A DNA stretch of 64,000 nt from Cognatundibacterium griseum (GTDB taxonomy: Bacteria > Pseudomonadota > Gammaproteobacteria > Burkholderiales > Burkholderiaceae_D), in contig NZ_JACOGC010000003.1 of assembly GCF_014284195.1 (NCBI RefSeq), forward strand, positions 281,060 through 345,059, given 5' to 3'. The notes beneath the pieces are model-generated. The model was not told the origin of the DNA. It saw only the letters and a program-made list of their open reading frames with translations, and ran no database searches. How positions within the stretch are numbered: position 1 is the first letter of the stretch; each line of letters opens with the position of its first letter. Positions 57,285 to 64,000 of the stretch are shown one piece after another. The translations under genes were made by a program, and so were the position numbers.

Positions 57285-57683
57285 TTATTGCTGCTCTCCG
57301 GAAGTGTAATTCCGGACAGTTTTCAGGAGACTGTCTTTTGTAAAAGGCTTGGTCAGATATTCGTCCGACCCCACCATCGCACCACGCGCCCGGTCAAACA
57401 AACCATCTTTTGACGACAGCATGATGACCGGCGTATCCCTGAATTTCGCACTTTTTTTAATCAGAGCACAAGTCTGATAACCATCCAGACGCGGCATCAG
57501 AATGTCACAAAAAATCAGGTCGGGGTGAGAATCATTGATTTTTGCCAGGGCATCAAATCCATCTTCAGCCAGGACAATTTTATAACCAGCCTGCCCAAGA
57601 AAAATCTCCGCTGAACGACGTATTGTGCTGCTATCGTCAATCACCATGATTTTCAAGTTTTCATTGCCAGCCAATGTTGACAT
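57285..57683 (-). CDS. pilG: Response regulator PilG
   Basis: Receiver-only regulator (132 residues), first gene of the Pil-Chp operon. Phosphoacceptor is Asp60 in LIFCDILMPRLDGYQ. The start KIMVIDDSSTIRRSAEIFL and LTKPFTKDSL are typical PilG segments. In Pseudomonas it promotes pilus extension and cyclic AMP signalling. It lies 26 bp before pilH and has an extended -10 promoter upstream. Confidence 0.94.
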   Translation of the reverse strand: MSTLAGNENLKIMVIDDSSTIRRSAEIFLGQAGYKIVLAEDGFDALAKINDSHPDLIFCDILMPRLDGYQTCALIKKSAKFRDTPVIMLSSKDGLFDRARGAMVGSDEYLTKPFTKDSLLKTVRNYTSGEQQ

Positions 57684-57699
57684 AAGTTCATCTTCCCGA

Positions 57700-57747
57700 C
57701 AGAATTATAGCAAGCTAGCACTTTAACAAAAAATCTTTAAAGTGCTA
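57700..57747 (-). promoter_or_regulatory. pilG promoter with a CIRCE-like inverted repeat
   Basis: On the minus strand an extended -10, TGCTATAAT (-10 hexamer 57704-57709), lies about 20 bp before the pilG ATG. Just upstream is a perfect 11-bp inverted repeat, TAGCACTTTAA/TTAAAGTGCTA (57716-57726, 57737-57747), covering the -15 to -45 region where a repressor or activator would act. The TAGCACT/AGTGCTA arms resemble CIRCE half-sites, but the spacing is 7 bp longer than in CIRCE. Confidence 0.6.
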
Positions 57748-57799
57748 CTTATTTTCCGTGAATAAACATTCAATATAGCCAAAAATACACAAGTCGAGG

Positions 57800-57994
57800 T
57801 TAAATCGCAACCATTTCAAAATCTTCCTTGCGGGCGCCGCATTCCGGACAGGTCCAGTTCATCGGAACATCATCCCATAAAGTCCCCGGTGCGATGCCCT
57901 CATCAGGCAAACCTTGCTCCTCATCATAGACCCAGCCACAAATCAGACACATCCACGTTTTATACTGCGGCTTATTACCCACATTATCGCTCAC
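57800..57994 (-). CDS. Rubredoxin
   Basis: Small one-iron electron carrier (64 residues). The two CxxC motifs are CLICGWVYDEEQG and CPECGARKEDF, with the usual WDDVPMNW between. The start is GTG at 57994. It is divergent from thiD. The order rubredoxin, thiD, hemL is common in Burkholderiales. The electron partner is not visible here. Confidence 0.96.
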   Translation of the reverse strand: MSDNVGNKPQYKTWMCLICGWVYDEEQGLPDEGIAPGTLWDDVPMNWTCPECGARKEDFEMVAI

Positions 57995-58116
57995 GACTAA
58001 AACCCTTCAATCAAGTAAAATACGAACATACCGCACAAAAATGACAAAGAGATTGTCACTTCCATACTTCGGACGAAAAAAAGTCCGGCAAAGCCGGCTA
58101 TATTAATCTACCCACC

Positions 58117-58935
58117 GTGCAAAACCAAATTTCCCCACTTATCCTCAGTTTTGGGGCTGCCGATCCGGTGGCTGCCACAGGCTTATATGCGGACACCGCA
58201 TCATTTGCCGCAATGGGCTGTCACGGACTCCCGGTCACGACAGCGATACTCACCGGCGATACCGGTCAGGTTGACAGCATTCATGCGCTGGATGCCGATC
58301 TGGTCGACGAACAGGCAAGAACCGTGCTGGAAGACATGCCTGTGATTGCCATCAAAGTCGGACTGGTAGGCAGCGTCGAAAACGTTACGGCCATTGCCGA
58401 AATCGTCTCAGACTACCCAGACATGCCGCTGATACTCGATCCGTTTAATGCTGCCGTGGCGGAACACATTGCCGATACCGAGGATCTGTCCCTGTCGATT
58501 CGTGAATTGCTGATACCGCAGGCAATGCTGCTCGTCATTTCCGCGATCGAATTATCACGGCTGGCTGAAACCTGGAAAGAGCAGGGCGAATCTGATGATC
58601 TGACAGCCGATGCCATGACGCTCATTGATTCCGGCTGTGAATATGTGCTTGTGACCGGCACCCCGTGTCAGGCCGGAGAAATTGCCAATATGCTGTTCAA
58701 TGAATCGGGCATGGTCAGGCGGGATGTCTGGCAGCGCTCTCCCGGTTCCTACATGGGCGCCGGGACCACCTTGTCTGCTGCGCTGACAGCCCTGCTGGCG
58801 ACCGGCATTCCGGTACCGGAGGCGGTACTGGAAGCCCAGGAATTCACGCTGGCGGCTGTTCAGCATGCGCAGCAGTTCGGCATGGGGAAACTTGTACCAG
58901 ACCGCTATTTCTGGGCCAGAGAACCGGCACAATAA
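58117..58935 (+). CDS. thiD: Divergent HMP(-P) kinase-like protein, ThiD family
   Basis: Ribokinase-fold protein (272 residues) related to ThiD, which phosphorylates hydroxymethylpyrimidine and its phosphate for thiamine synthesis. The start ILSFGAADPVAATGLYADTASFAAMGC aligns with the ThiD GSDPSGGAGIQADLKTF region, but the glycine-rich turn is changed to VAATG. The anion-hole motif, usually GTGCTLSAA or GAGCTLSAA, reads GAGTTLSAA, so the catalytic cysteine is replaced by threonine. Activity is therefore uncertain. Similar variants at this locus seem common in the order. It starts with GTG and has no strong ribosome binding site. Confidence 0.75.
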   Translation: MQNQISPLILSFGAADPVAATGLYADTASFAAMGCHGLPVTTAILTGDTGQVDSIHALDADLVDEQARTVLEDMPVIAIKVGLVGSVENVTAIAEIVSDYPDMPLILDPFNAAVAEHIADTEDLSLSIRELLIPQAMLLVISAIELSRLAETWKEQGESDDLTADAMTLIDSGCEYVLVTGTPCQAGEIANMLFNESGMVRRDVWQRSPGSYMGAGTTLSAALTALLATGIPVPEAVLEAQEFTLAAVQHAQQFGMGKLVPDRYFWAREPAQ

Positions 58936-58974
58936 GCCTGCCGCCACCCCTCGATTTTTATCTGAATCCATATC

Positions 58975-60255
58975 ATGACGAATCATAACGAAACCTTATT
59001 TGCACGCGCCCAGTTATCCACTCCCGGAGGGGTCAATTCTCCTGTACGGGCATTTCGCTCCGTAGGAGGAACACCCCGTTTCATCACCCGTGCGGAAGGT
59101 CCTTATTTCTGGGATGCCGACGACCGTCGCTACATTGACTATATCGGTTCGTGGGGCCCTGCCATTGTGGGGCACGCACATCCGGAAGTCGTCAGCGCAG
59201 TGCAGGAAGCTGCGGCACGCGGCCTGAGTTTTGGCGCGCCGACAGAGGGTGAAATTCTGATGGCCGAGGAAATCTGCAAGCTGGTGCCCGGCGTAGAGCA
59301 GCTGCGCCTGGTTTCCAGCGGTACGGAAGCGACCATGAGCGCACTGCGTCTGGCCCGCGGCGCCACCCGGCGCGACAAAATCATTAAATTTGAAGGCTGC
59401 TACCACGGTCATGCGGATTCATTGCTGGTTAAAGCAGGCAGTGGTTTGCTGACTTTCGGTAACCCGACTTCTGCCGGTGTGCCGGAAGATTTCAGCAAAC
59501 ACACGCTGGTTCTCGACTACAACAACAGCCAGCAACTCGAAGAAGTGTTCCGTACTGTCGGTGATCAGATCGCCTGCGTGATTGTGGAGCCCGTCGCCGG
59601 CAACATGAATCTGGTCCGCGCCACACCGGAATTTCTGCAAACCATGCGCCGTTTATGCTCACAGTATGGCAGCGTCCTGATTTTCGATGAGGTGATGTGC
59701 GGCTTCCGGGTGGGTCTGCATGGCGCACAGGCTTTATACGACATTCAGGCCGATCTGGTGTGCCTGGGCAAAGTCATCGGGGGTGGCCTGCCGGTTGCTG
59801 CATTCGGCGGTCGTGCTGATCTGATGAAACATATGGCGCCATTGGGCGGTGTGTATCAGGCGGGAACGCTGTCAGGTAATCCGGTTGCCGTTGCTGCCGG
59901 ACTGACGACGCTGAAAATTATTCAGCGCGAAGGTTTTTACAGCACACTGACCGCGCAGACCCGTGAGCTGGCAGAACGCCTGACCGCAGCAGGGCAGGCT
60001 GCCGGACATCCATTCTGCGCGGATGCCGTCGGCGGCATGTTCGGCCTTTATTTTGCCTCGCAGATTCCCGATTCCTATGCGGCAGTCATGGCCAGCGACA
60101 AAGAAAAATTCAACCGTTTCTTCCATCTGATGCTGGACACCGGCGTGTATCTCGCACCGTCTGCATTTGAGGCTGGCTTTGTTTCTATTCAGCACGATGG
60201 GCAAATCATTGACGCCACGATTGAAGCGGCAAAACAGGCATTCGCACGTCTTTAA
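58975..60255 (+). CDS. hemL: Glutamate-1-semialdehyde 2,1-aminomutase
   Basis: PLP enzyme (426 residues) that makes 5-aminolevulinate in the C5 heme pathway. [19 protein letters not shown] opens the protein as in all HemL. The PLP lysine lies in [32 protein letters not shown] and [11 protein letters not shown] are conserved. With hemH and hemJ in this window, three heme-pathway steps are covered. Confidence 0.97.
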   Translation: MTNHNETLFARAQLSTPGGVNSPVRAFRSVGGTPRFITRAEGPYFWDADDRRYIDYIGSWGPAIVGHAHPEVVSAVQEAAARGLSFGAPTEGEILMAEEICKLVPGVEQLRLVSSGTEATMSALRLARGATRRDKIIKFEGCYHGHADSLLVKAGSGLLTFGNPTSAGVPEDFSKHTLVLDYNNSQQLEEVFRTVGDQIACVIVEPVAGNMNLVRATPEFLQTMRRLCSQYGSVLIFDEVMCGFRVGLHGAQALYDIQADLVCLGKVIGGGLPVAAFGGRADLMKHMAPLGGVYQAGTLSGNPVAVAAGLTTLKIIQREGFYSTLTAQTRELAERLTAAGQAAGHPFCADAVGGMFGLYFASQIPDSYAAVMASDKEKFNRFFHLMLDTGVYLAPSAFEAGFVSIQHDGQIIDATIEAAKQAFARL

Positions 60256-60274
60256 AATCTTTTATGCCCAATCA

Positions 60275-60310
60275 GGCGATCCGGTCGTCAGACGAAATAA
60301 CCGGATCGCC
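60275..60310. terminator. Hairpin between convergent hemL and amidohydrolase genes
   Basis: Perfect 11-bp stem GGCGATCCGGT/ACCGGATCGCC with a 14-base loop. No U-run on either side. Likely an end-of-transcript structure for one or both genes. Confidence 0.6.
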
Positions 60311-60323
60311 CGCAATATCTGCC

Positions 60324-61601
60324 TCATCTCCTGAAATTTACAAAATTGCCGCGTCCCGGCAAATCCAGTCGCGCTTCCATCCTGGGAGTTTCACTGATAA
60401 TTTTGCCGCGCCGGATAACGTATCGGCGCACAGGGCGCAAGCGCAATGCATCAATACAGTCAGGCGCATCCAGCATCACCAGATCGGCATGACTGCCCAC
60501 TGTCAGTCCATAGCCCGGCAAGCCCATGATACGGGCAGGAATAGTAGTCACCGCCTCAAAACACTGATGCATCGCCTGCTGTCCGGTCATCTGGGCAACA
60601 TGCAGCCCCATGTGCGCGACTTCCAGCATATCGCCGGAACCAAGACTGTACCAGGGGTCCATGACACAATCATGCCCGAATGCGACATCAATACCCATCG
60701 CCAGCATCTCGGGCACCCGCGTCATACCGCGTCGTTTCGGGTAAGTATCATGCCGCCCCTGAAGCGTAATATTAATGAGAGGATTGGCGATCGCCGCCAC
60801 CCCAGCCTCGCGCATCAATGGCAACAGTTTGCTGACATAGTAATTATCCATGGAATGCATGGAAGTCAGATGCGACCCTGCCACCCTGCCCTGTAAGCCC
60901 AGCCTCTGGGTTTGGAATACCAGAGTCTCAATATGACGCGACATAGGATCGTCAGATTCATCACAATGCATATCGATGCGCAATCCCTGCTCTGCGGCAA
61001 ACTCGCATAACAGACGTATCGATTCCGCGCCGTCTGCCATCGTGCGCTCAAAATGCGGAATGCCGCCCACAACGTCGACACCCATCGCAACCGCACGTTT
61101 CAGATTGTTAAAAGCGCCCGGGCTGCGCAACAATCCGTCCTGAGGAAATGCGACCAGCTGCAAATCCAGATACGGTGCCACCCGGCGGCGCACTTCCAGT
61201 AATGCCTCGACTGCCAGCAGACGATCATCGCAAATATCGACATGAGAACGGATGGCCAGCAAGCCCTTTGCAACCGCCCAATCACAATATTGCATTGCAC
61301 GTGCGATCAACGCTTCCTGCGTCAATTGCGGCTTCAGCTCCCCCCAAAGCGCGATTCCCTCTAACAAGGTACCGCTTTGATTCACCCTCGGCAAACCGTA
61401 GGACAGCACCGCATCCATATGAAAATGTGCATCGACAAACGGCGGACACACCAGATCACCCGCCGCATCCAGCTCCCTGATTCCTGGCCTGATGCCGGAC
61501 AATCCGGTATCGATGGCTTCAATCAATCCTGACCGGATCAGAATGTCCATTCCGCGACGCCCATCGGGCAAACTGGCATTACGAATCAACAAATCCTGCA
61601 T
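60324..61601 (-). CDS. Cytosine deaminase-like amidohydrolase (CodA family)
   Basis: Metal-dependent deaminase (425 residues) close to E. coli CodA. Metal and active-site motifs are in place: DAHFHMD, AFPQDGLL, DMHCDESDD, GSHLTSMHSM and GHDCVMDPWYSLG. NPLINITLQGRHDTYPKRRG also follows CodA closely. The position after the metal aspartate, Asp314 in E. coli and important for substrate choice, is cysteine here (HDC instead of HDD). Substrate may be cytosine, isocytosine or another cyclic amidine. It is divergent from a LacI-type regulator gene across 87 bp. Confidence 0.83.
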   Translation of the reverse strand: MQDLLIRNASLPDGRRGMDILIRSGLIEAIDTGLSGIRPGIRELDAAGDLVCPPFVDAHFHMDAVLSYGLPRVNQSGTLLEGIALWGELKPQLTQEALIARAMQYCDWAVAKGLLAIRSHVDICDDRLLAVEALLEVRRRVAPYLDLQLVAFPQDGLLRSPGAFNNLKRAVAMGVDVVGGIPHFERTMADGAESIRLLCEFAAEQGLRIDMHCDESDDPMSRHIETLVFQTQRLGLQGRVAGSHLTSMHSMDNYYVSKLLPLMREAGVAAIANPLINITLQGRHDTYPKRRGMTRVPEMLAMGIDVAFGHDCVMDPWYSLGSGDMLEVAHMGLHVAQMTGQQAMHQCFEAVTTIPARIMGLPGYGLTVGSHADLVMLDAPDCIDALRLRPVRRYVIRRGKIISETPRMEARLDLPGRGNFVNFRR

Positions 61602-61688
61602 AGCGGCTCCTGTCGGTATGTTGGTAAAAATTTTAACCGTTTCCTTTATCCTGCGTCATAATCACAGGATCGACATGCAGGAATTTTT
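61602..61688. promoter_or_regulatory. Divergent deaminase / LacI regulator promoter region
   Basis: An imperfect 16-bp palindrome, GGTAAAAATTTTAACC (61623-61638, 7 of 8 pairs), lies between the divergent genes. LacI-family operators normally have a central CG, which is absent here, so this is a weak operator candidate. A CATAAT -10 for the regulator lies at about 61658-61663. Confidence 0.4.
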
Positions 61689-62699
61689 ATGGCAACAATG
61701 AAGCAGGTCGCGGAAAAAGCCCGCGTCTCAACCACCACCGTTTCCCACGTCATCAACAATACCCGGGTCGTCAGCGAAGATGCGCGGGAACGTGTGCTGT
61801 CCGTCATTCAGGAGTTGCGCTACATCCCAAGCGCAGTTGCGCGCAGTCTGAAAAATGACCGGACCCACACACTGGGTATGATGATCCCGAATAATTCCAA
61901 CCCTTATTTTGCCGAAGTGATTCAGGGGATTGAAGATGCTTCGTTTAAACTCGGCTATAACATCATCCTCTGCAATTCCGATGACAATCCCAAAAAACAG
62001 GCAGCCTATATCCGGGTTCTGATGGAAAAAAGAATCGATGGCCTGATCCTGGTTTCGTCAGGTTCGGACGAAGAACTGAGCCAGCTACTGGCTGATGAAG
62101 GCATTCCGAAAGTGCTGGTGGACCGGGAGGTGTCCGGCGTTTCTGCTGATTTCATTGAAGCTGACCACGTACAGGGCGGCTACGATGCCACCAGTTATCT
62201 GATCAGCCTCGGACACCGGAGGATCGCATGCGTCGCAGGGCCAGATACGCTCTTGCCCAGCGGAGGACGCGTGACCGGCTATCTGCGTGCACTCAAAGAA
62301 GCCGGACTGGAATTCCGGGACAAATATCTGGTGCACAGCGACTTTACCAGTCAGGGCGGTTTCAATGCGTTTCAGGAATTGCTCGCATTACCGGAACGCC
62401 CTACCGCTATTTTTGTCAGCAATGACCTGATGGCCATCGGCGGTATTTGTGCAGCCAACGCAGCAGGCGTCAGAATCCCGCAGCAATTGTCCGTGGTCGG
62501 CTATGACGACATTGCGCTGGCATCGTTCAGCACGCCTCCCTTAACAACGATTGCCCAGCCAAAACATGCCATTGGTGAGCTGACCGCCAAAACACTGGTT
62601 GACCGGATACAGCATCCCGACGCCCCCTTGCGGCGTGAAATGCTGCAGTCACGCCTGGTCATCCGTCAATCCACAGCAGCACCGGGACACAGGGACTAA
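61689..62699 (+). CDS. LacI-family transcription regulator
   Basis: A 336-residue repressor with an N-terminal helix-turn-helix, MATMKQVAEKARVSTTTVSHVINNTRVVS, very close to PurR and CytR. The hinge helix is SAVARSLKN. The periplasmic-binding-protein-like sensor follows, from THTLGMMIPNNSNPYFAEV onward. Divergent orientation from the CodA-like gene makes that gene its likely target. Effector could be a purine, pyrimidine or sugar; the sequence does not decide. Confidence 0.9.
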   Translation: MATMKQVAEKARVSTTTVSHVINNTRVVSEDARERVLSVIQELRYIPSAVARSLKNDRTHTLGMMIPNNSNPYFAEVIQGIEDASFKLGYNIILCNSDDNPKKQAAYIRVLMEKRIDGLILVSSGSDEELSQLLADEGIPKVLVDREVSGVSADFIEADHVQGGYDATSYLISLGHRRIACVAGPDTLLPSGGRVTGYLRALKEAGLEFRDKYLVHSDFTSQGGFNAFQELLALPERPTAIFVSNDLMAIGGICAANAAGVRIPQQLSVVGYDDIALASFSTPPLTTIAQPKHAIGELTAKTLVDRIQHPDAPLRREMLQSRLVIRQSTAAPGHRD

Positions 62700-62721
62700 T
62701 ATGTGCTGGGTTCTGTCCGGC

Positions 62722-63276
62722 TCAGTAAGTCGTCGTCAGCAAGCGGGGCAAGGCTTCATTCAGTACCTTGCTCAGAACCTGCAGTATGATCAAAACCAGC
62801 AATGGCGAAAAATCCAGGCCGCCCAAAGACGGCAGCAGTCGCCTGAAAGGCGCTAGCAAAGGCTCGTTCAACGCACGCACAAACGGTGCCAGAGGTGCAT
62901 GCGGATTAATCCAGCTGAATACCGCCTCAATCAACAGCAGAGCCATCAAGCCATACAGCGCCCACTGCGCCACCCGGAAAACGGTCAGAATCAGAATTAT
63001 TCCCGGTGATACCTGGGACAGCAGCCAGAAATCCAGCAGCACCGGCACCAGCGCCGTCAGGAACACGGCCGTCAACGTCGCCCAGTCATATCCCCTGAAC
63101 CCGGGGATAATGCGGCGTATCGGATGCACAATCCAGTCTGTAATCTGAAAAATCGCCTGCGCCAGAGAGGAAGGAGGACGAACCCGTTGCACCTGCATCC
63201 AGAAGCGCAATAACAGGAAACCGGCGAAAAAACCCGTCACGATGTCGATAATGAATGTAAAAATTCCGTGTAGCAC
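62722..63276 (-). CDS. YggT-family membrane protein
   Basis: A 184-residue protein with two copies of the YggT domain, each made of hydrophobic segments. Conserved pieces are PIRRIIPGFRGYDWATL in the first copy, and EAVFSWINPHAPLAPFVRALNEPLLAPFRRLLPSLGGLDFSPLL in the second. The family is widespread; roles in osmotic tolerance and membrane organisation have been suggested but the biochemistry is unknown. It often lies next to yggS/proC, but not here; it converges with the LacI gene and is downstream of the H1-like gene. Confidence 0.9.
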   Translation of the reverse strand: MLHGIFTFIIDIVTGFFAGFLLLRFWMQVQRVRPPSSLAQAIFQITDWIVHPIRRIIPGFRGYDWATLTAVFLTALVPVLLDFWLLSQVSPGIILILTVFRVAQWALYGLMALLLIEAVFSWINPHAPLAPFVRALNEPLLAPFRRLLPSLGGLDFSPLLVLIILQVLSKVLNEALPRLLTTTY

Positions 63277-63289
63277 GAATTGTTTCCTT

Positions 63290-63330
63290 CAAAAAAATAC
63301 CCACTGGCGATGTATCACACAGTGGGTATT
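63290..63330 (-). terminator. Rho-independent terminator of the H1-like gene
   Basis: Perfect 10-bp stem ATACCCACTG/CAGTGGGTAT (63297-63306, 63320-63329), 13-base loop, then UUUUUUU on the minus strand. It lies about 40 bp after the H1-like stop. Confidence 0.9.
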
Positions 63331-63368
63331 GTGCCTGAATAAGATCAGGCAACCAAGTTCGCCAGAGA

Positions 63369-64000
63369 TTAAGCCGGACGATTACCTGTTGGAAATGGCC
63401 ATGCGGCATTTGGGCTGACGACAGTTTTTGCGTCAGGTGTCGCTGGTTTAGCCGGTGCCGCTTTTTTTACCGCCGCCTTTTTCGCTACTGGCTTTGCTGC
63501 CGCTTTCACTGCCGGTTTTTTAGCTGCTGGCTTCGCTGCGACTTTGGTTGCTGCTTTCGCTGCGGGTTTCGCTGCCGCTTTTTTCGCTGCTGGCTTCGCT
63601 GCGACTTTCGCTACCGCTTTTTTTGCTGCTGGCTTGGCGGCTGCCTTTGCTGCAGGTTTCGCTGCTGCCTTCGCTACCGGTTTCGCTGCCGCTTTTTTCG
63701 CTGCTGGTTTCGCTGCGACTTTCGCTACTGCTTTCTTTGCTGCTGGCTTAGCGGCTGCCTTTGCTGCAGGTTTTGCTGCGGCTTTTTTAGCTGCTGGTTT
63801 CGCTGCGGCTTTCGCTACTGCTTTCTTTGCTGCTGGCTTAGCGGCTGCTTTTGCTGCAGGTTTTGCTGCCGCTTTTTTAGCTGCTGGTTTCGCTGCGGCT
63901 TTCGCTACTGCTTTCTTTGCTGCTGGCTTAGCGGCTGCTTTTGCTGCAGGTTTTGCTGCCGCTTTTTTAGCTGCTGGTTTCGCTGCGGCTTTCGCTACAG
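63369..64000 (-). CDS. Histone H1-like lysine/alanine-rich DNA-binding protein, 5' end outside the window
   Basis: I read this frame from the minus strand; it stays open past the right edge, so the N-terminus is missing. About 210 residues are visible. They consist almost entirely of Ala, Lys, Pro and Val in KPAAKKA-type units and end in a unique tail, SPNAAWPFPTGNRPA. This is the pattern of the bacterial histone H1-like or AlgP-like proteins, nucleoid-associated DNA-compacting or regulatory proteins; the WPFPTG tail is one I associate with Burkholderiales members. DNA repeats of 90 bp underlie it. The opposite strand shows a leucine/serine repeat frame that is only its shadow. Confidence 0.88.
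   Translation of the reverse strand, partial: VAKAAAKPAAKKAAAKPAAKAAAKPAAKKAVAKAAAKPAAKKAAAKPAAKAAAKPAAKKAVAKAAAKPAAKKAAAKPAAKAAAKPAAKKAVAKVAAKPAAKKAAAKPVAKAAAKPAAKAAAKPAAKKAVAKVAAKPAAKKAAAKPAAKAATKVAAKPAAKKPAVKAAAKPVAKKAAVKKAAPAKPATPDAKTVVSPNAAWPFPTGNRPA
63577..64000 (-). repeat. 90-bp tandem coding repeats of the H1-like gene
   Basis: Units start at 63577, 63691, 63781, 63871 and 63961. The copies 63781-63870 and 63871-63960 are identical over all 90 bp. 63691-63780 differs by a few bases. 63577-63690 carries an extra 24 bp and more changes. Each unit codes 30 residues. Confidence 0.92.

Noticed and set aside
61623..61638. LacI-type operator between the deaminase and regulator genes
   Set aside because: The palindrome is imperfect and lacks the central CG usual for this family; recorded only as a weak candidate.
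63548..63751. Leucine/serine repeat protein on the plus strand
   Set aside because: Produced by reading the complement of the Ala/Lys-rich H1-like gene; a shadow only.
63577..64000. CRISPR array
   Set aside because: The regular 90-bp units are contiguous and coding, with no spacers.

Overview
The window is a gene-dense stretch of chromosome from a betaproteobacterium of the order Burkholderiales, most likely family Oxalobacteraceae. This rests on gene content and order: pilT-pilU, argC-DUF6776-bactofilin-erpA, fur facing bamE, hrcA/nadK/recN/hemH, yqgE-yqgF-pyrR-pyrB-pyrX followed by an acyltransferase, and rubredoxin/thiD/hemL next to the pilG-pilH-pilI-pilJ-chpA cluster. GC content is moderate, roughly 50-55 % by eye. 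The family call is inference; the order-level call is firmer. No tRNA, rRNA, insertion sequence, prophage or CRISPR array was seen.

Layout. 1-1195: 3' part of an ArnT-like lipid-linked glycosyltransferase, open at the window edge. 1.5-5.9 kb: proC and yggS, then pilT, pilU and a glutathione peroxidase. 5.9-10.8 kb: lrgB, lrgA, glcF, glcE and glcD, which read as one glycolate-use operon. 10.9-14.6 kb: erpA, bactofilin, DUF6776, argC, rpsI and rplM. 14.7-14.8 kb: a candidate small RNA carrying a mimic of the 16S rRNA 3' tail. 14.9-18.9 kb: OsmC-like protein, BPSS1780-type membrane protein, thrB, DUF2782 protein and a major porin. 19.2-23.9 kb: Bcr/CflA exporter, gabD, an RlmL-type methyltransferase and hemJ. 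24-32.7 kb: leuS-lptE-holA-proA, exbB/exbD, dapB, bamE and fur. 32.8-39.7 kb: response regulator, hrcA, HAD phosphatase, nadK, recN, hemH and apaH. 39.8-44.6 kb: acyltransferase and the pyrimidine operon, whose dihydroorotase-like gene has lost its metal ligands. 45-47.2 kb: photolyase and a GST. 47.5-57.7 kb: the twitching-motility chemosensory system with a 2079-residue ChpA. 57.8-64 kb: rubredoxin, divergent ThiD, hemL, CodA-like deaminase with a divergent LacI regulator, YggT, and the 3' part of a lysine/alanine-rich histone H1-like gene built of 90-bp repeats.

How the parts fit. Two blocks belong to type IV pili: the retraction ATPases PilT/PilU and, about 42 kb away, the Pil-Chp signalling genes. 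Several genes supply basic metabolism (proline, arginine, threonine, lysine, NADP, heme, pyrimidines) and the cell envelope (LptE, BamE, porin, acyltransferase).

Least routine points: (1) the anti-Shine-Dalgarno small RNA candidate at about 14680-14791; (2) LrgAB coupled to glycolate oxidase, which suggests a bacterial counterpart of the plant plastid glycolate transporter; (3) a two-copy dispersed element of about 80 bp with paired ATAC/C-tract boxes; (4) the catalytically dead PyrX; (5) the divergent ThiD and the CodA variant; (6) a CIRCE-like inverted repeat at the pilG promoter; (7) the nearly identical 90-bp repeats of the H1-like gene.
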